Origin: Alkaliphilus pronyensis | GTDB taxonomy: Bacteria > Bacillota > Clostridia > Peptostreptococcales > Natronincolaceae | NCBI RefSeq assembly: GCF_009017275.1 | Contig: NZ_WBZC01000025.1 | Coordinates: forward strand, 1-64,000 | Direction: 5' to 3' | Length of the DNA stretch: 64,000 bases | Shown: in pieces, positions 1-8,604 of the stretch | Layout of the letters: each line of letters opens with the position of its first letter | Numbering within the stretch: position 1 is the stretch's first letter | Translations under genes and position numbers: made by a program | The notes under the pieces: model-generated | What the model was told of the DNA's origin: nothing | Databases searched by the model: none | The model's input: only the letters and a program-made list of their open reading frames with translations

Positions 1-48
1 AGCATTTTGCAAACAACTAAAATGATTATTTTGTAAGGAGGATTCGAT

Positions 49-510
49 ATGGAAGAAAAAAATTTATCATTAAACGAATGGCACAAAAAACAAGCTGTTG
101 AGAGTTTTAATGCTACTTGGGATCTTATCGACAAAAAGGATCGGTCGATTGATGACAACATAAAAATGGTCCACACAGCCCATGCTTCTCGATACCATTG
201 GGAGGTTATTGGTACTGCCCTAGAGTTAGCAAGGGGTGAATGGCAAATTTCAAGGGTTTACTCATTGCTTAATATGGCAGAAAGTGCTTTGTTTCATGCC
301 CACCATTCCTTAAAGCTATGTATCGATAACAATATTGGGGATTTTGACTTAGCCTTTGCCTATGAAGCAGTTACTCGTGCCTATTTTATTGGAAACAACC
401 TTGATTTAATGAAAAAAAACTATGAATTAGCAATGGTGGCATCAAAGCAAATCTCAAAGCCAGAAGATAAGGAGTATTTTCTAACCGAGCTTAATACAAT
501 ACCCCTATAA
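49..510 (+). CDS. Uncharacterised helical protein, possibly TPR-like
   Basis: I do not recognise a named family. The 153-residue product has no signal peptide or membrane segment and reads as a run of amphipathic helices. Its centre (about residues 45-125) alternates small residues and aromatics (ALELARGEWQISRVYSLLNM, then ALFHAHHSLKLC, then AFAYEAVTRAYFIGNN) in a way that resembles two or three degenerate TPR-type helix pairs. A good Shine-Dalgarno site (aaggagg, 35-41) sits seven bases before the ATG. The gene is monocistronic here and ends at a hairpin shared with the convergent gene downstream. A cytoplasmic protein-protein interaction role is only inference. Confidence 0.7.
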   Translation: MEEKNLSLNEWHKKQAVESFNATWDLIDKKDRSIDDNIKMVHTAHASRYHWEVIGTALELARGEWQISRVYSLLNMAESALFHAHHSLKLCIDNNIGDFDLAFAYEAVTRAYFIGNNLDLMKKNYELAMVASKQISKPEDKEYFLTELNTIPL

Positions 511-560
511 ACTTGTCATAAACGTATAAGGATAATTCTGATATAAAAACACATCAGTAA

Positions 561-596
561 GCCATTGTAATGCTTATAAATAGCTATTACAATGGC
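561..596. terminator. Bidirectional hairpin terminator
   Basis: An 11-bp perfect stem (gccattgtaat, 561-571, with attacaatggc, 586-596) lies between two convergent genes and can end transcripts from both sides. Confidence 0.7.
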
Positions 597-620
597 TCTC
601 CTATTTCTAAAGCTACCCAC

Positions 621-2084
621 TTATTCTTTTATAGTAATAGTCACCCTCTTATTAACTCCATCCCATTCTGCCTCACAGCCCAAGTTTTCAACTATAAACC
701 TTAATGGTAGCATGGTTCGACTGCTATCTGATATATATGGGGCAACATCGGTTATTCTTCTTGAACCGTTGACCCTTGCGTTTTTATTTCCAATCCATAG
801 CTCTATCACATTATCATTATAAAATATTGTTACCTTTTGATTCTTTGATTCCCATTCTATATCTCCACCCATAGCCTCTATAACGGCCCTTATGGGAAGG
901 AAGGTTCTCCCGTTTTTAATTATAGGCTCTGTCTTCTTACCTGGGTCTATTTCCCTACGATGTCCATCTACATACATATATCTGCTTCCTATCTCCAGTA
1001 CAATAGTCCTGTAGCTAAGGTTGGATTTTACCTTAACTTCTTCGGAAGGAACTCCTAAGTTTTTATCTTTATATACAGCCCTTAGTATATAATAATAGGT
1101 TGTATCATCTTCAATATTTTTATCTGTATAGCTAGTTTTTTCTATAGGAAAGTCTGTAATGGGTGTTGCAGATTGCTTTCCAGATTTTGTTCCTCTATAG
1201 AGATTATATCCTATGATATTGCTGCTATAATAAGGTTTATGCCATTTTAATGCAATACCATCTTCTACTGCTTCAGCCCTTAACTCTATCTGATGGCTAA
1301 AACTTACCTTTACCTCATTGGAGGCTGAACCAAGTACATTATCTTTATAAACAGGTCTCAGTACATAATAATAGGTTTTATCCATGTCTATATTTTTATC
1401 TATATATGATGTTTCCTTTATGGGGAAATCAGTTATAGGAGTCTTTGATTGCTTTCCTGAAGCCTTTCCCCTGTAGAGGTTATAGCCTATAAGATCTTTG
1501 GTTTTATCAGGCTTAGTCCATGTAAGTTTTATTCCATTATCCTTTTGCTTTGTTGTTAGTGTGCATTTATCATCATCATTATCTTCAAGATCAACTAGCT
1601 TGAAGGTAGAACTGCTTTTAACTCTGCTGTGGTCGGCCTCCAGCTCATTATCATCTAAGGCAACATATTTTCCATTACTAGCCTTTAGGGCCACTTTATT
1701 CTTCCCTAGATGGTATATGGTGAATTTTGTGTATTTACTTATTTTAGTTGCTTTAGCTTCAATTTCTTCATCATCATCGTCCTCTAAATTAAGATACCGT
1801 CCGTTGGTGGTTTTAAAGGCTACTGTATTTCCCTTTACTAAGACTATTTCAAAGGTTTCCCAGCTCCCGATTTTATTTCTGTTTACTACAACTTCTCCAC
1901 CTCCACCATCCTCTGCACAAACATATTTTCCATTAGATGCAAGCAGGGCTATATATTTTAACCCTTCTAAGTCAATATCATCATTTCCATCAGCAACAGC
2001 AGGAAATGAAAAAGCTGATATTAGCACTAAAACTGCTAAGGTGTGAATAGCAAATGATTTAAGTCCAACATTAAATTTCTTCAA
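621..2084 (-). CDS. Exported envelope protein: fascin-like domain, two FnIII repeats, stalk domain
   Basis: The 487-residue precursor starts with a signal peptide (residues 1-31, cleavage near AVADG). About residues 40-165 form a fascin-like beta-trefoil with repeated 'ASNGKYV' and 'TTNGRYL' motifs. Two fibronectin type III repeats follow (about 170-262 and 265-355), both containing 'GYNLYRG' and 'TPITDFPI'. The C-terminus (about 378-487) is a copper-amine-oxidase-N-like stalk domain, recognised by paired 'RTFLPIRAVIEAMGG' and 'RTMLPLRFIVENLGC' motifs. The start is TTG, supported by aaggagg seven bases upstream; no ATG fits. The protein is probably surface-bound, with carbohydrate or matrix adhesion as the likely role (inference). 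Its 5' part and leader were once duplicated (see 3474-3684). Confidence 0.85.
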   Translation of the reverse strand: MKKFNVGLKSFAIHTLAVLVLISAFSFPAVADGNDDIDLEGLKYIALLASNGKYVCAEDGGGGEVVVNRNKIGSWETFEIVLVKGNTVAFKTTNGRYLNLEDDDDEEIEAKATKISKYTKFTIYHLGKNKVALKASNGKYVALDDNELEADHSRVKSSSTFKLVDLEDNDDDKCTLTTKQKDNGIKLTWTKPDKTKDLIGYNLYRGKASGKQSKTPITDFPIKETSYIDKNIDMDKTYYYVLRPVYKDNVLGSASNEVKVSFSHQIELRAEAVEDGIALKWHKPYYSSNIIGYNLYRGTKSGKQSATPITDFPIEKTSYTDKNIEDDTTYYYILRAVYKDKNLGVPSEEVKVKSNLSYRTIVLEIGSRYMYVDGHRREIDPGKKTEPIIKNGRTFLPIRAVIEAMGGDIEWESKNQKVTIFYNDNVIELWIGNKNARVNGSRRITDVAPYISDSSRTMLPLRFIVENLGCEAEWDGVNKRVTITIKE

Positions 2085-2131
2085 ACCAACAACCTCCTTA
2101 ATAATTATTTCTTTATAGTTTGTTAAACAAG

Positions 2132-2155
2132 CCTATATATCTTAAGCTATATAGG
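2132..2155 (-). promoter_or_regulatory. Leader palindrome upstream of the stalk-domain gene
   Basis: The stretch upstream of the TTG start holds an imperfect palindrome with 8-bp arms, cctatata and tatatagg. It recurs in the duplicated leader at 3521-3684, so it was part of the ancestral 5' region. A TATAAT-like hexamer on the minus strand lies just upstream (near 2160-2165), but no convincing -35 is visible. Whether it acts as an operator or an mRNA hairpin cannot be told. Confidence 0.35.
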
Positions 2156-2282
2156 TACATTATATCTAAAAATGTTAATATATTACCTTATTGGCAGAAC
2201 TGTAACTAAAACACAATAATTGTAAAATAGTGTAATACAAGTGCAATAATTGGTTAAAAGTTAACTGTTTTTTTGGATAGAA

Positions 2283-2317
2283 AAAGCGACTGGTGAAACA
2301 TTGTTTCCTGTCGCTTT
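2283..2317 (-). terminator. Rho-independent terminator after the BsuPI-domain gene
   Basis: An 8-bp stem (aaagcgac with gtcgcttt), extended by gaaaca/tgtttc inside, is followed on the minus strand by a run of five T. It separates the 2525-3208 gene from the 621-2084 gene. The rest of 2320-2498 holds no recognisable gene. Confidence 0.65.
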
Positions 2318-2498
2318 AATCTTGTAGTTAAAAATTGTCAACAACCCCGTACTCTCGGCAATAAAAAAGCCTTTTATGATTCGGCAAGTAAGTACTAAAA
2401 AAGGGATTTATGTATAGAGGGTATGATGTCGCTGGAGAAGTTTAAGGCATGACACCAAATATTGAGACTTTTTATAGTCCTCTTTATTTATTAGAAAC

Positions 2499-2520
2499 GG
2501 GGGAGTAAACATTCTCCCGA
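2499..2520 (-). terminator. Hairpin directly after the BsuPI-domain gene
   Basis: The inverted repeat cgggggag / attctcccg lies four bases beyond the stop codon and is followed on the minus strand by tttct. It is a weaker first terminator ahead of the one at 2283-2317. Confidence 0.45.
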
Positions 2521-2524
2521 TCGA

Positions 2525-3208
2525 TCATTCTGTTTGGTGTATAGTCGGAGTCCTAAAATAAGCCTCTTCATATAATTTATACTTTTTATTTTCAGATTTC
2601 ATTTCAAATGAGGCAAAAAAAACAACTTTATAGATTTTATCTCCGATGAATTCTTTGTGATTTAGATCAATTTTACAATTGGTTGTAAATTCCTTACCAC
2701 TTCGTATTTTTTCATTACGAATTAGAGTTGCAGAATCACCATATTCATTAGAATACTTATAAATCTCACATTCATTTTCATCATATATAATAAAATCAAA
2801 ATATGGATAATGCAAAGTAATTGTAATGTCTTCACTAGCCGTATTTTTTAGCTGAAATTCCAATCTTAAGATATTTTCATTGGCATTGGTAATTAATGCT
2901 GTTTTTATATTATCACACTTCGTATAGAAACCATCAACCTTAATCTTTTTATCCATTATATTAATCGTTTTTGTTTTATCATACCACATTACCTCTTTAT
3001 CAAATAATTCTGCAACTTTTCTTAATGGTACATATGTTGTATCGTTATATACAAAATTATCCATATTAACCTTTTCTCCGTTAATCGTAATATTCATATA
3101 ATTAAATAGAACTTGAATATTTAAAGTATCAGATGCATATGCAATACCCGTAAATATTACACTTACGATAAATATTAACAATATAGACAACTTTAAGTTT
3201 CTATTCAA
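2525..3208 (-). CDS. Exported stalk-domain protein with a BsuPI-like C-terminal domain
   Basis: The 227-residue protein begins with a signal peptide or anchor (residues 7-25, ILLIFIVSVIFTGIAYA). Residues 30-95 resemble one copper-amine-oxidase-N stalk unit ('YVPLRKVAELFDKEV'). Residues 95-225 look like a BsuPI-type immunoglobulin-like fold ('LRLEFQLKNTASEDITITL', then 'FDFIIYDENECEIYKYS'). BsuPI was first described as an intracellular proteinase inhibitor, but exported proteins with this fold are common in Clostridia and their role is not settled. The start is TTG after a gggagggg ribosome-binding site. The protein resembles the product of 30718-31623 in its C-terminal domain. Confidence 0.75.
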   Translation of the reverse strand: MNRNLKLSILLIFIVSVIFTGIAYASDTLNIQVLFNYMNITINGEKVNMDNFVYNDTTYVPLRKVAELFDKEVMWYDKTKTINIMDKKIKVDGFYTKCDNIKTALITNANENILRLEFQLKNTASEDITITLHYPYFDFIIYDENECEIYKYSNEYGDSATLIRNEKIRSGKEFTTNCKIDLNHKEFIGDKIYKVVFFASFEMKSENKKYKLYEEAYFRTPTIHQTE

Positions 3209-3473
3209 AATAGCCCCTCCCTATTATTCATATTCTTTAGCTTATTTTATAAGAAAATTTTTCCATCTAATATATAAGACTCTTGACCCGTTTAAAAGGT
3301 TGCATATTTATCTTGTCTCTACCATTATCTTTTGAAAATCATCCATCAGTCCTAAATTAAAATGGGTATTTTTTTCTATTGTTTTTAAAATATTGATTAT
3401 CTATAGTGATTTGTTGCTGTTCACCATGTTTTTGCTCTTATCTCATAAAAAACATAACACAGGATTTTTATGC

Positions 3474-3684
3474 CATTATCATTTAAGGCAACATATTTTC
3501 CATTACTAGCTTTAGAGCCACTTTATAGTTTGTTAAGCAAGCCTATATATCTTAAGCTATATAGGTACATTATATCTAAAATTGTTAATATATTCCCATA
3601 TTGGCAGAACTGTTACTAAAACATAATAATTGTAAAATAGTGTAATACAAGTGCAGTAATTGGTTAAAAGTTAACTGGTTTTTT
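3474..3684 (-). pseudogene. Relic of a duplicated fascin/stalk gene (5' fragment joined to leader)
   Basis: Bases 3474-3526 match the coding region of the intact gene at 1646-1699 with few changes. Bases 3521-3684 match the leader of that gene (2111-2274) almost base for base. The two parts meet at 'ctttat', which occurs at both parental sites (1694-1699 and 2111-2116). About 410 bp between these points has been lost. The coding fragment has no start and carries a one-base deletion, so it is not expressed as protein. No gene was found in 3209-3473. Confidence 0.8.
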
Positions 3685-3699
3685 TGAAAATAAAAGAAG

Positions 3700-3726
3700 A
3701 CCTCATTTGACTAAGTCAAATGAGGT
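3700..3726. terminator. Hairpin with 13-bp stem
   Basis: The sequence is a perfect inverted repeat, acctcatttgac / gtcaaatgaggt, followed by ttcattt. It may terminate the activase operon arriving from the right or residual transcripts of the relic. Confidence 0.5.
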
Positions 3727-3754
3727 TTCATTTATTAAACTATTATACTGTAAG

Positions 3755-3781
3755 AACACAAGGGGACTGTCCCCTTGTGTT
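3755..3781. repeat. REP-like palindrome
   Basis: This is a perfect 13-bp inverted repeat around one base (arms aacacaaggggac and gtccccttgtgtt). G/C-rich palindromes of this kind recur in many clostridial genomes and are often linked to RAYT (Y1) transposases. No RAYT gene is present in this window. It also lies where a terminator for the activase operon would be expected. Confidence 0.6.
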
Positions 3782-3816
3782 TGGGTTGATTTATCTATTA
3801 ATAATCTTTTAACGTT

Positions 3817-4800
3817 TTATGCAAGCTTCTCAATATCATCCTTTACCTTATCACTCCACTTGCAGCATTTATCCCCCCATCTTGCCATTAGTTGACCATC
3901 CCTCATTATTTCCACAACCTCACATAGATTTGAACAGTCTTCACATTCAAAGCCCTTTACTTGATAACCTGAATTTACAATATCAAAGCCTTTGAATTGT
4001 GTTGTGTTTTTCTTTTCGGCTTTTTCTTGGGCTAAAAGACAACAGCCTATAGCTCCCATAACGTTATGATGGGGTGGTACGTATATCTCTTGCTTTAAAG
4101 CTTCTTCAAAGGATTTTTTTATTCCTGCATTGGCAGCAACTCCTCCTTGAAAGACTATAGGTCCAAGAATTTCTTTTCCCTTCCCAAGATTATTTAAAAA
4201 ATTTCTAACCAACGCATCACATAAGCCTTTTATAATATCCTCTTGATTATGACCTAGCTGCTGCTTATGTATCATATCTGACTCTGCAAACACTGCACAC
4301 CTTCCAGCAATTCTAACGGTATTTTTTGATTTTAAAGCTAATTCACCAAACTCTTGTATTTCAATTCCTATTCTGGAGGCCTGTCTATCTAAAAATGAGC
4401 CTGTGCCTGCTGCACAAACAGTATTCATTGCAAAATCACTAATAATACCATCCCTAAGTAGTATTATTTTTGAATCTTGACCGCCTATTTCAAAAATTGT
4501 TTTTACTCCCTTAACAAAGTTAAGGGCGGCAATTCCGTGGGCTGTAATTTCATTTTTTACAACGTCACCACCTACTATCATGGAGGCTAAATGCCGACCA
4601 CTTCCTGTTGTTCCAACGCCTTTAACCTTTATTTCATCTCTAACCTGAGCCTTTATCTCCTTTAAACCTCTTTTAATTGCGTCTATAGGCTTACCTTGTG
4701 TAGATGTATATACCTTGCCAATTATTTCTTTATCATCATTCATTAACACAACATTTGTACTTACTGAGCCTACATCAATTCCTAGATAACAATTTATCAC
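3817..4800 (-). CDS. BcrAD/BadFG-type acyl-CoA dehydratase activase
   Basis: This 327-residue protein belongs to the ASKHA ATPase family whose members inject an electron, driven by ATP, into 2-hydroxyacyl-CoA dehydratases or benzoyl-CoA reductases. The phosphate-binding motif GIDVGSVSTN is at residues 7-16, and GTTGSGR and 'EIGGQDSKI' follow. Two cysteines that in this family bind the dimer-bridging [4Fe-4S] cluster are present ('NTVCAAGTGS' and 'GRCAVFAESD'). The C-terminal tail adds a cysteine cluster (CEDCSNLC, then CC) not typical of the archetype. The start is GTG with gggag upstream. It is the last gene of a three-gene operon, overlapping its neighbour by 26 bases. No dehydratase catalytic subunits lie nearby, so the client enzyme is unknown. 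Confidence 0.85.
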   Translation of the reverse strand: MINCYLGIDVGSVSTNVVLMNDDKEIIGKVYTSTQGKPIDAIKRGLKEIKAQVRDEIKVKGVGTTGSGRHLASMIVGGDVVKNEITAHGIAALNFVKGVKTIFEIGGQDSKIILLRDGIISDFAMNTVCAAGTGSFLDRQASRIGIEIQEFGELALKSKNTVRIAGRCAVFAESDMIHKQQLGHNQEDIIKGLCDALVRNFLNNLGKGKEILGPIVFQGGVAANAGIKKSFEEALKQEIYVPPHHNVMGAIGCCLLAQEKAEKKNTTQFKGFDIVNSGYQVKGFECEDCSNLCEVVEIMRDGQLMARWGDKCCKWSDKVKDDIEKLA

Positions 4801-5884
4801 TTATACCCATCTCCCTTCTTCTAATAAGCAAATCAACAAATGCTTCTAGCCTAGTAGTATATCCAGCTTCTCCTGTCAACTCGTCTACTATTAGGCAAAG
4901 ATATGGAATATCAAAATCCTTTTCTATTGTAGGTAGAATACTTTGGGCAACAATTTCAGGCATACAGGTAAAGGGATATATTTGAATAACGCCATCAAAG
5001 CCTCTTTTTGCATAGTCTATTGCATGACCTATTGTTTCTCTACCATGTCCCCCAATCATTGTCTTTAGATATGGCTTAGCCATATTACGTATTTTTTTCT
5101 CTCCCGTTAGCTTTAAAGGCTGAAGATATAAGTGCTCTGTTAGCCATCTACTAATTTTTAATGACGTGCTTACTTCTACCCCCATATTTCCTAATTTTTT
5201 ATGAATGTTTAAGTTAACAAATGGCTCGATTATTGTATAGATTTCTCCAATAACTCCAATCTTAATGACTTCTCTATTGGGGTCTTCTGGTATGCTTTTT
5301 ATGTTGTTAATGGTTTCTTTAATCAGCTTAGATACTTCCCTATATCCATGGATTTTTCGAACCTTCTTATGGAATCCATCATAATAAATATCTACTTCTC
5401 CTATTTTTTTCTGTCTTGGTCGCTTATAGCAGCTTACTTCTTCCATTTCATCTACTAGGTATAGTACTCTTGTAGCTTTTGCTAAGGCCTTAATTATTTT
5501 GTAGGGGTTTTTTGTGTTTGTCAGCTTAAATATTCTTGCAAAAAAGCTTTTATAGTCCCCCTGTGGTGGGTCCAATAAAATAAAATTAATATTGTGGCCC
5601 ATAGCCTTCATTATTTCTTTTTGTAATATTGAGTAGTATCCAAACCTACAGGGTCCACAGCTGCCTGTCAAAATTATAGTATCTGCCCCTTGCTTTATGC
5701 TCTCAATATAGTTACCAATGTTAACCTTTAGGGGTAAGCAAATAGATTCTGGAGAATGCTGTGTACCAATATCTAATGTATCCTTACTACATTCTGGTGG
5801 TACTATGTTTTCTACCTCCAGCTCGTCTAACAGCACCTTAGTAGCAACATATTGATTACCCATGTGTGGAAAGGTTACCTTCAT
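4775..5884 (-). CDS. Acyl-CoA dehydratase activase-related protein (2-HGDH D-like fold)
   Basis: The 369-residue protein resembles the portion of large clostridial 'CoA activase' proteins related to the 2-hydroxyglutaryl-CoA dehydratase D component. It has cysteines in a 'TGSCGPCRFGYYS' motif (about residues 73-85) and an 'YPFTCMPEIVA' motif (about 302-312), plausible iron-sulfur ligands. A terminal 'DELTGEAGYTTRLEAFVDL' motif is shared with the next protein upstream, so the two are paralogues. It is translationally coupled at both ends by short overlaps. In many Firmicutes these domains are fused into one very large polypeptide; here they are separate. The reaction is not known. Confidence 0.75.
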   Translation of the reverse strand: MKVTFPHMGNQYVATKVLLDELEVENIVPPECSKDTLDIGTQHSPESICLPLKVNIGNYIESIKQGADTIILTGSCGPCRFGYYSILQKEIMKAMGHNINFILLDPPQGDYKSFFARIFKLTNTKNPYKIIKALAKATRVLYLVDEMEEVSCYKRPRQKKIGEVDIYYDGFHKKVRKIHGYREVSKLIKETINNIKSIPEDPNREVIKIGVIGEIYTIIEPFVNLNIHKKLGNMGVEVSTSLKISRWLTEHLYLQPLKLTGEKKIRNMAKPYLKTMIGGHGRETIGHAIDYAKRGFDGVIQIYPFTCMPEIVAQSILPTIEKDFDIPYLCLIVDELTGEAGYTTRLEAFVDLLIRRREMGISDKLLSRN

Positions 5885-6842
5885 TATTTAACCTCCAATC
5901 AATCATATCAATAAATGCCTCAAGTCTAGTATTTATGCCTGCCTCTCCTGTATGCTCATCAACTGTTAATAGCAGGAAGGGTATATTACTTTTTCTTGCC
6001 CACCGCTCAAAAATATCTTCTATAACGGAATCTATTCCACAGCCAAATGAAGATATATATACTATTCCATCTATATCTTTGTTTTTTGTGTAATGTAGTG
6101 CTGTCCCTAGGGTTTTTCGCCCATAGCTCCAAAACATCTTTTTTTCAAGGCTACTAGCAAGATTATTAATAGACTTCATATTTAAAGATTCTGGAATAAC
6201 AACTTCTATGTTCTCCTTTTGTAGCTTCTTTATTAAACTCATAGACCCGTAGCTATCAAACAATTGATAACTATGTCCTATTGCTGCTATACGGGTCTTT
6301 GGCTTTATATTTAATTTGCTTTGATCCTTCTGTAAATATCCATCAATAGGAATGTACCCTGCCTTCATAGCTTCTTTATATTTGTTATACTCTTCTAAGG
6401 CCTTTAAATATGCTGTTCTTATTCTAATTGGGTTTTTGGTAACATAGCTTCCGAATAAATATATAGTTTTTATTAAGCTTTTTCTTGATTTATTAAAATT
6501 AATTTCTATATCAATCATTGGTGGTAAATTGGCAATAGAGTGTTTTACCATCTCTGGCAAGCCACAAAATTTAGGACATATATACTCTTTTTCGTAAACA
6601 CTCATTATTTTCGGAACAAAAATATAATCTACCTTATCCTTTAGGGCTAGAACATGTCCATTAAAAATTTTTACCGGTAGACATGCTTCATCTACAGTAT
6701 TTTTAACACCTTGATTCAGAATGGCTTTATTTGTTATATCTGATACTATAACCTCTGCTCCTAAGGCCTCATAAAAGGTTTTCCATAATGGAAAATAGTC
6801 GTAGAACCATAGCCCCCTTGGTATACCTATTTTAACTGACAT
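5856..6842 (-). CDS. Acyl-CoA dehydratase activase-related protein (DUF2229-like)
   Basis: This 328-residue protein starts with 'VKIGIPRGLWFYDYFPLW' and carries 'VDEACLPVKIFNGHV', typical of the DUF2229 part of CoA-activase proteins. Cysteines in 'CPKFCGLPE' and 'SSFGCGIDSV' could bind an iron-sulfur cluster. The C-terminal 'DEHTGEAGINTRLEAFIDM' motif repeats that of the downstream gene. It is the first gene of the operon and has a strong ribosome-binding site (gggagg). Its last 29 bases overlap the next gene. The set probably assembles as one complex with the BcrAD ATPase (inference). Confidence 0.75.
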   Translation of the reverse strand: MSVKIGIPRGLWFYDYFPLWKTFYEALGAEVIVSDITNKAILNQGVKNTVDEACLPVKIFNGHVLALKDKVDYIFVPKIMSVYEKEYICPKFCGLPEMVKHSIANLPPMIDIEINFNKSRKSLIKTIYLFGSYVTKNPIRIRTAYLKALEEYNKYKEAMKAGYIPIDGYLQKDQSKLNIKPKTRIAAIGHSYQLFDSYGSMSLIKKLQKENIEVVIPESLNMKSINNLASSLEKKMFWSYGRKTLGTALHYTKNKDIDGIVYISSFGCGIDSVIEDIFERWARKSNIPFLLLTVDEHTGEAGINTRLEAFIDMIDWRLNNEGNLSTHG

Positions 6843-6912
6843 ACAATTCCTCCCTTCAGCATTTGTATATTATGTTCAAATGATTTAAGTTCTATTCAAT
6901 AGGTGAAAGGAA

Positions 6913-8415
6913 TTAAGCAAAGGGAGCAATTAAACCTCCTATCCACAGCTTAAGCTTTTCTATAGGTGTTAGTTTTTTAAAGCTGTTATATTCCAGCTCT
7001 TTACTTTTTTCTAAATAGGTAGTAAAAATATCTTCTACTTGTCTACTAGCATCCTCATGATATATTACTGCATTCACCTCGTAATCTAAAAATAAGCTTC
7101 TAGTGTTAAGATTTGCAGAGCCAATAGATACTATCTGATTATCTGTTATTACTATTTTTGAGTGAATAAACCCATCTTCATGGAGAAATATTCTGACCTT
7201 AGCTTTAAGCAGTGTTTCATAAAAGGAGGCATTTGCCCAGCCTACAATAAATACATCTGGTTTTTGGGGAAGAACAATTTTAACATCAACCCCTCTAAGG
7301 GCAGCAGTTTGTAAAGCCTTAATTATGCTATCGTTTAATATTAGGTAGGGTGTAGCTATGTAAACCTTATGCTGTGCGTTAGATATTAGGGAAAAATAAA
7401 GCTGACTAATTTCATTCCAATGGGTATCGAAGCCACTTGTTATCATCTGTATCGGTGTTATGGCTTCAACATTATTTTCGGGGAAATATCTACTGTCTAC
7501 AATAGCTTCTCCTGTTATATAGAACCAATCAGCTAGAAAAATTTTTTGTGCCCAGTTTACTACCTCTCCCTCTACTTTAACGTGCATATCATTCCATTCC
7601 CCAATATTTTCATCTCTGTCTAAATACTCATTTCCAATATTAAAGCCTCCAATAAAGGTTTTCTTTCCGTCAACAATAATAATTTTTCTGTGATCTCTGT
7701 TATTGAGCTTTCCCTTTAATATTGAATGAATTGTACTATTGAATATACCTATTTCTACATTGTTTTTTAGGAGTTTATTTTTAAATGTCTTTGATAGCTT
7801 TCTACTGCCTAATCCGTCAAAGACTAATCTTACTTTTACTCCTTCTCTGGCTTTTTGTATAAGAATATCTTTGAATTTATTGCCAATATCGTCATCTCTA
7901 ATAATGAAAAATTCCACATGTATATGGTCTTTAGCCTTAGAGAACTCCTCAATAATTTCATCAATATATTTGTTTCCAACCGATAGCAACGATACCTTGT
8001 TATTGCTGGTTATTGGTATTCCCGTGTTGTTTTCTATTAGGGTTGAAATGGATTTTTGCATTGTCGATAATTGTATTTTTTTTAATTCATTATATTTTGT
8101 AATTCCCATTAGCTTATCCATATACTCACTTCTTTTAAGCTGGTATCCGTTAATGGGAATAGAGTTTCTAAATATCTGAAAAGCTGTAAATAAAGTAAAT
8201 AATAATATGAAGGATAGAAGACTGTTGCAAATCAGTAATACTATATTATTATTGGAGAAGAGCAATACAATAAAGATTGAACCAAAGCTAAGGGCAATCC
8301 CTATTATGTAAGGATATATTCCAATAATAATTGCGTGGGGAGTTAGCCTAAAAAAATTGTAAAAAAACAAAAATACTATTATAAAAGCAAATATAATTTT
8401 AAAAAAATCTTCCAC
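6913..8415 (-). CDS. cls: Cardiolipin synthase
   Basis: The 500-residue membrane protein condenses two phosphatidylglycerol molecules to cardiolipin and glycerol. Three hydrophobic segments occupy residues 5-80. Two phospholipase-D domains follow, each with its HKD motif: HRKIIIVD (about residue 242) and HSKIVITD (about 418), both followed by the usual Gly/Ser-Asn motif (GGFNIG, GSANLNTRS). The length matches bacterial Cls. The start is GTG with aaggga upstream. The gene stands alone, divergent from the MFS gene across a 189-base promoter region. Confidence 0.93.
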   Translation of the reverse strand: MEDFFKIIFAFIIVFLFFYNFFRLTPHAIIIGIYPYIIGIALSFGSIFIVLLFSNNNIVLLICNSLLSFILLFTLFTAFQIFRNSIPINGYQLKRSEYMDKLMGITKYNELKKIQLSTMQKSISTLIENNTGIPITSNNKVSLLSVGNKYIDEIIEEFSKAKDHIHVEFFIIRDDDIGNKFKDILIQKAREGVKVRLVFDGLGSRKLSKTFKNKLLKNNVEIGIFNSTIHSILKGKLNNRDHRKIIIVDGKKTFIGGFNIGNEYLDRDENIGEWNDMHVKVEGEVVNWAQKIFLADWFYITGEAIVDSRYFPENNVEAITPIQMITSGFDTHWNEISQLYFSLISNAQHKVYIATPYLILNDSIIKALQTAALRGVDVKIVLPQKPDVFIVGWANASFYETLLKAKVRIFLHEDGFIHSKIVITDNQIVSIGSANLNTRSLFLDYEVNAVIYHEDASRQVEDIFTTYLEKSKELEYNSFKKLTPIEKLKLWIGGLIAPFA

Positions 8416-8604
8416 TATACATCAGTCCCTTAGTAAGCTTTTATTATAATAACCCAAACTAGTATTTACTATGTAGTATATGATTTATCTCAGCCGTGCT
8501 ACTAATACTGCTGTAGGCTCCAGCTGAACTAAGTTTTCATTATGGGAGTTAAATATATTATTTTTGCCATACTAAGTTTATAATCCTAGAAAAGGAGAAT
8601 AAAT

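Noticed and set aside
1498-2046. A 182-codon plus-strand open frame
   Set aside because: It is antisense to the fascin-like gene and rich in Ser/Leu from reversed Glu/Lys/Asp codons, with no ribosome-binding site.
2340-2498. Short peptide-like stretches (for example YRGYDVAGEV) between the two stalk-domain genes
   Set aside because: The frame is interrupted by stops and I cannot link it to any family; chance is the simpler explanation.
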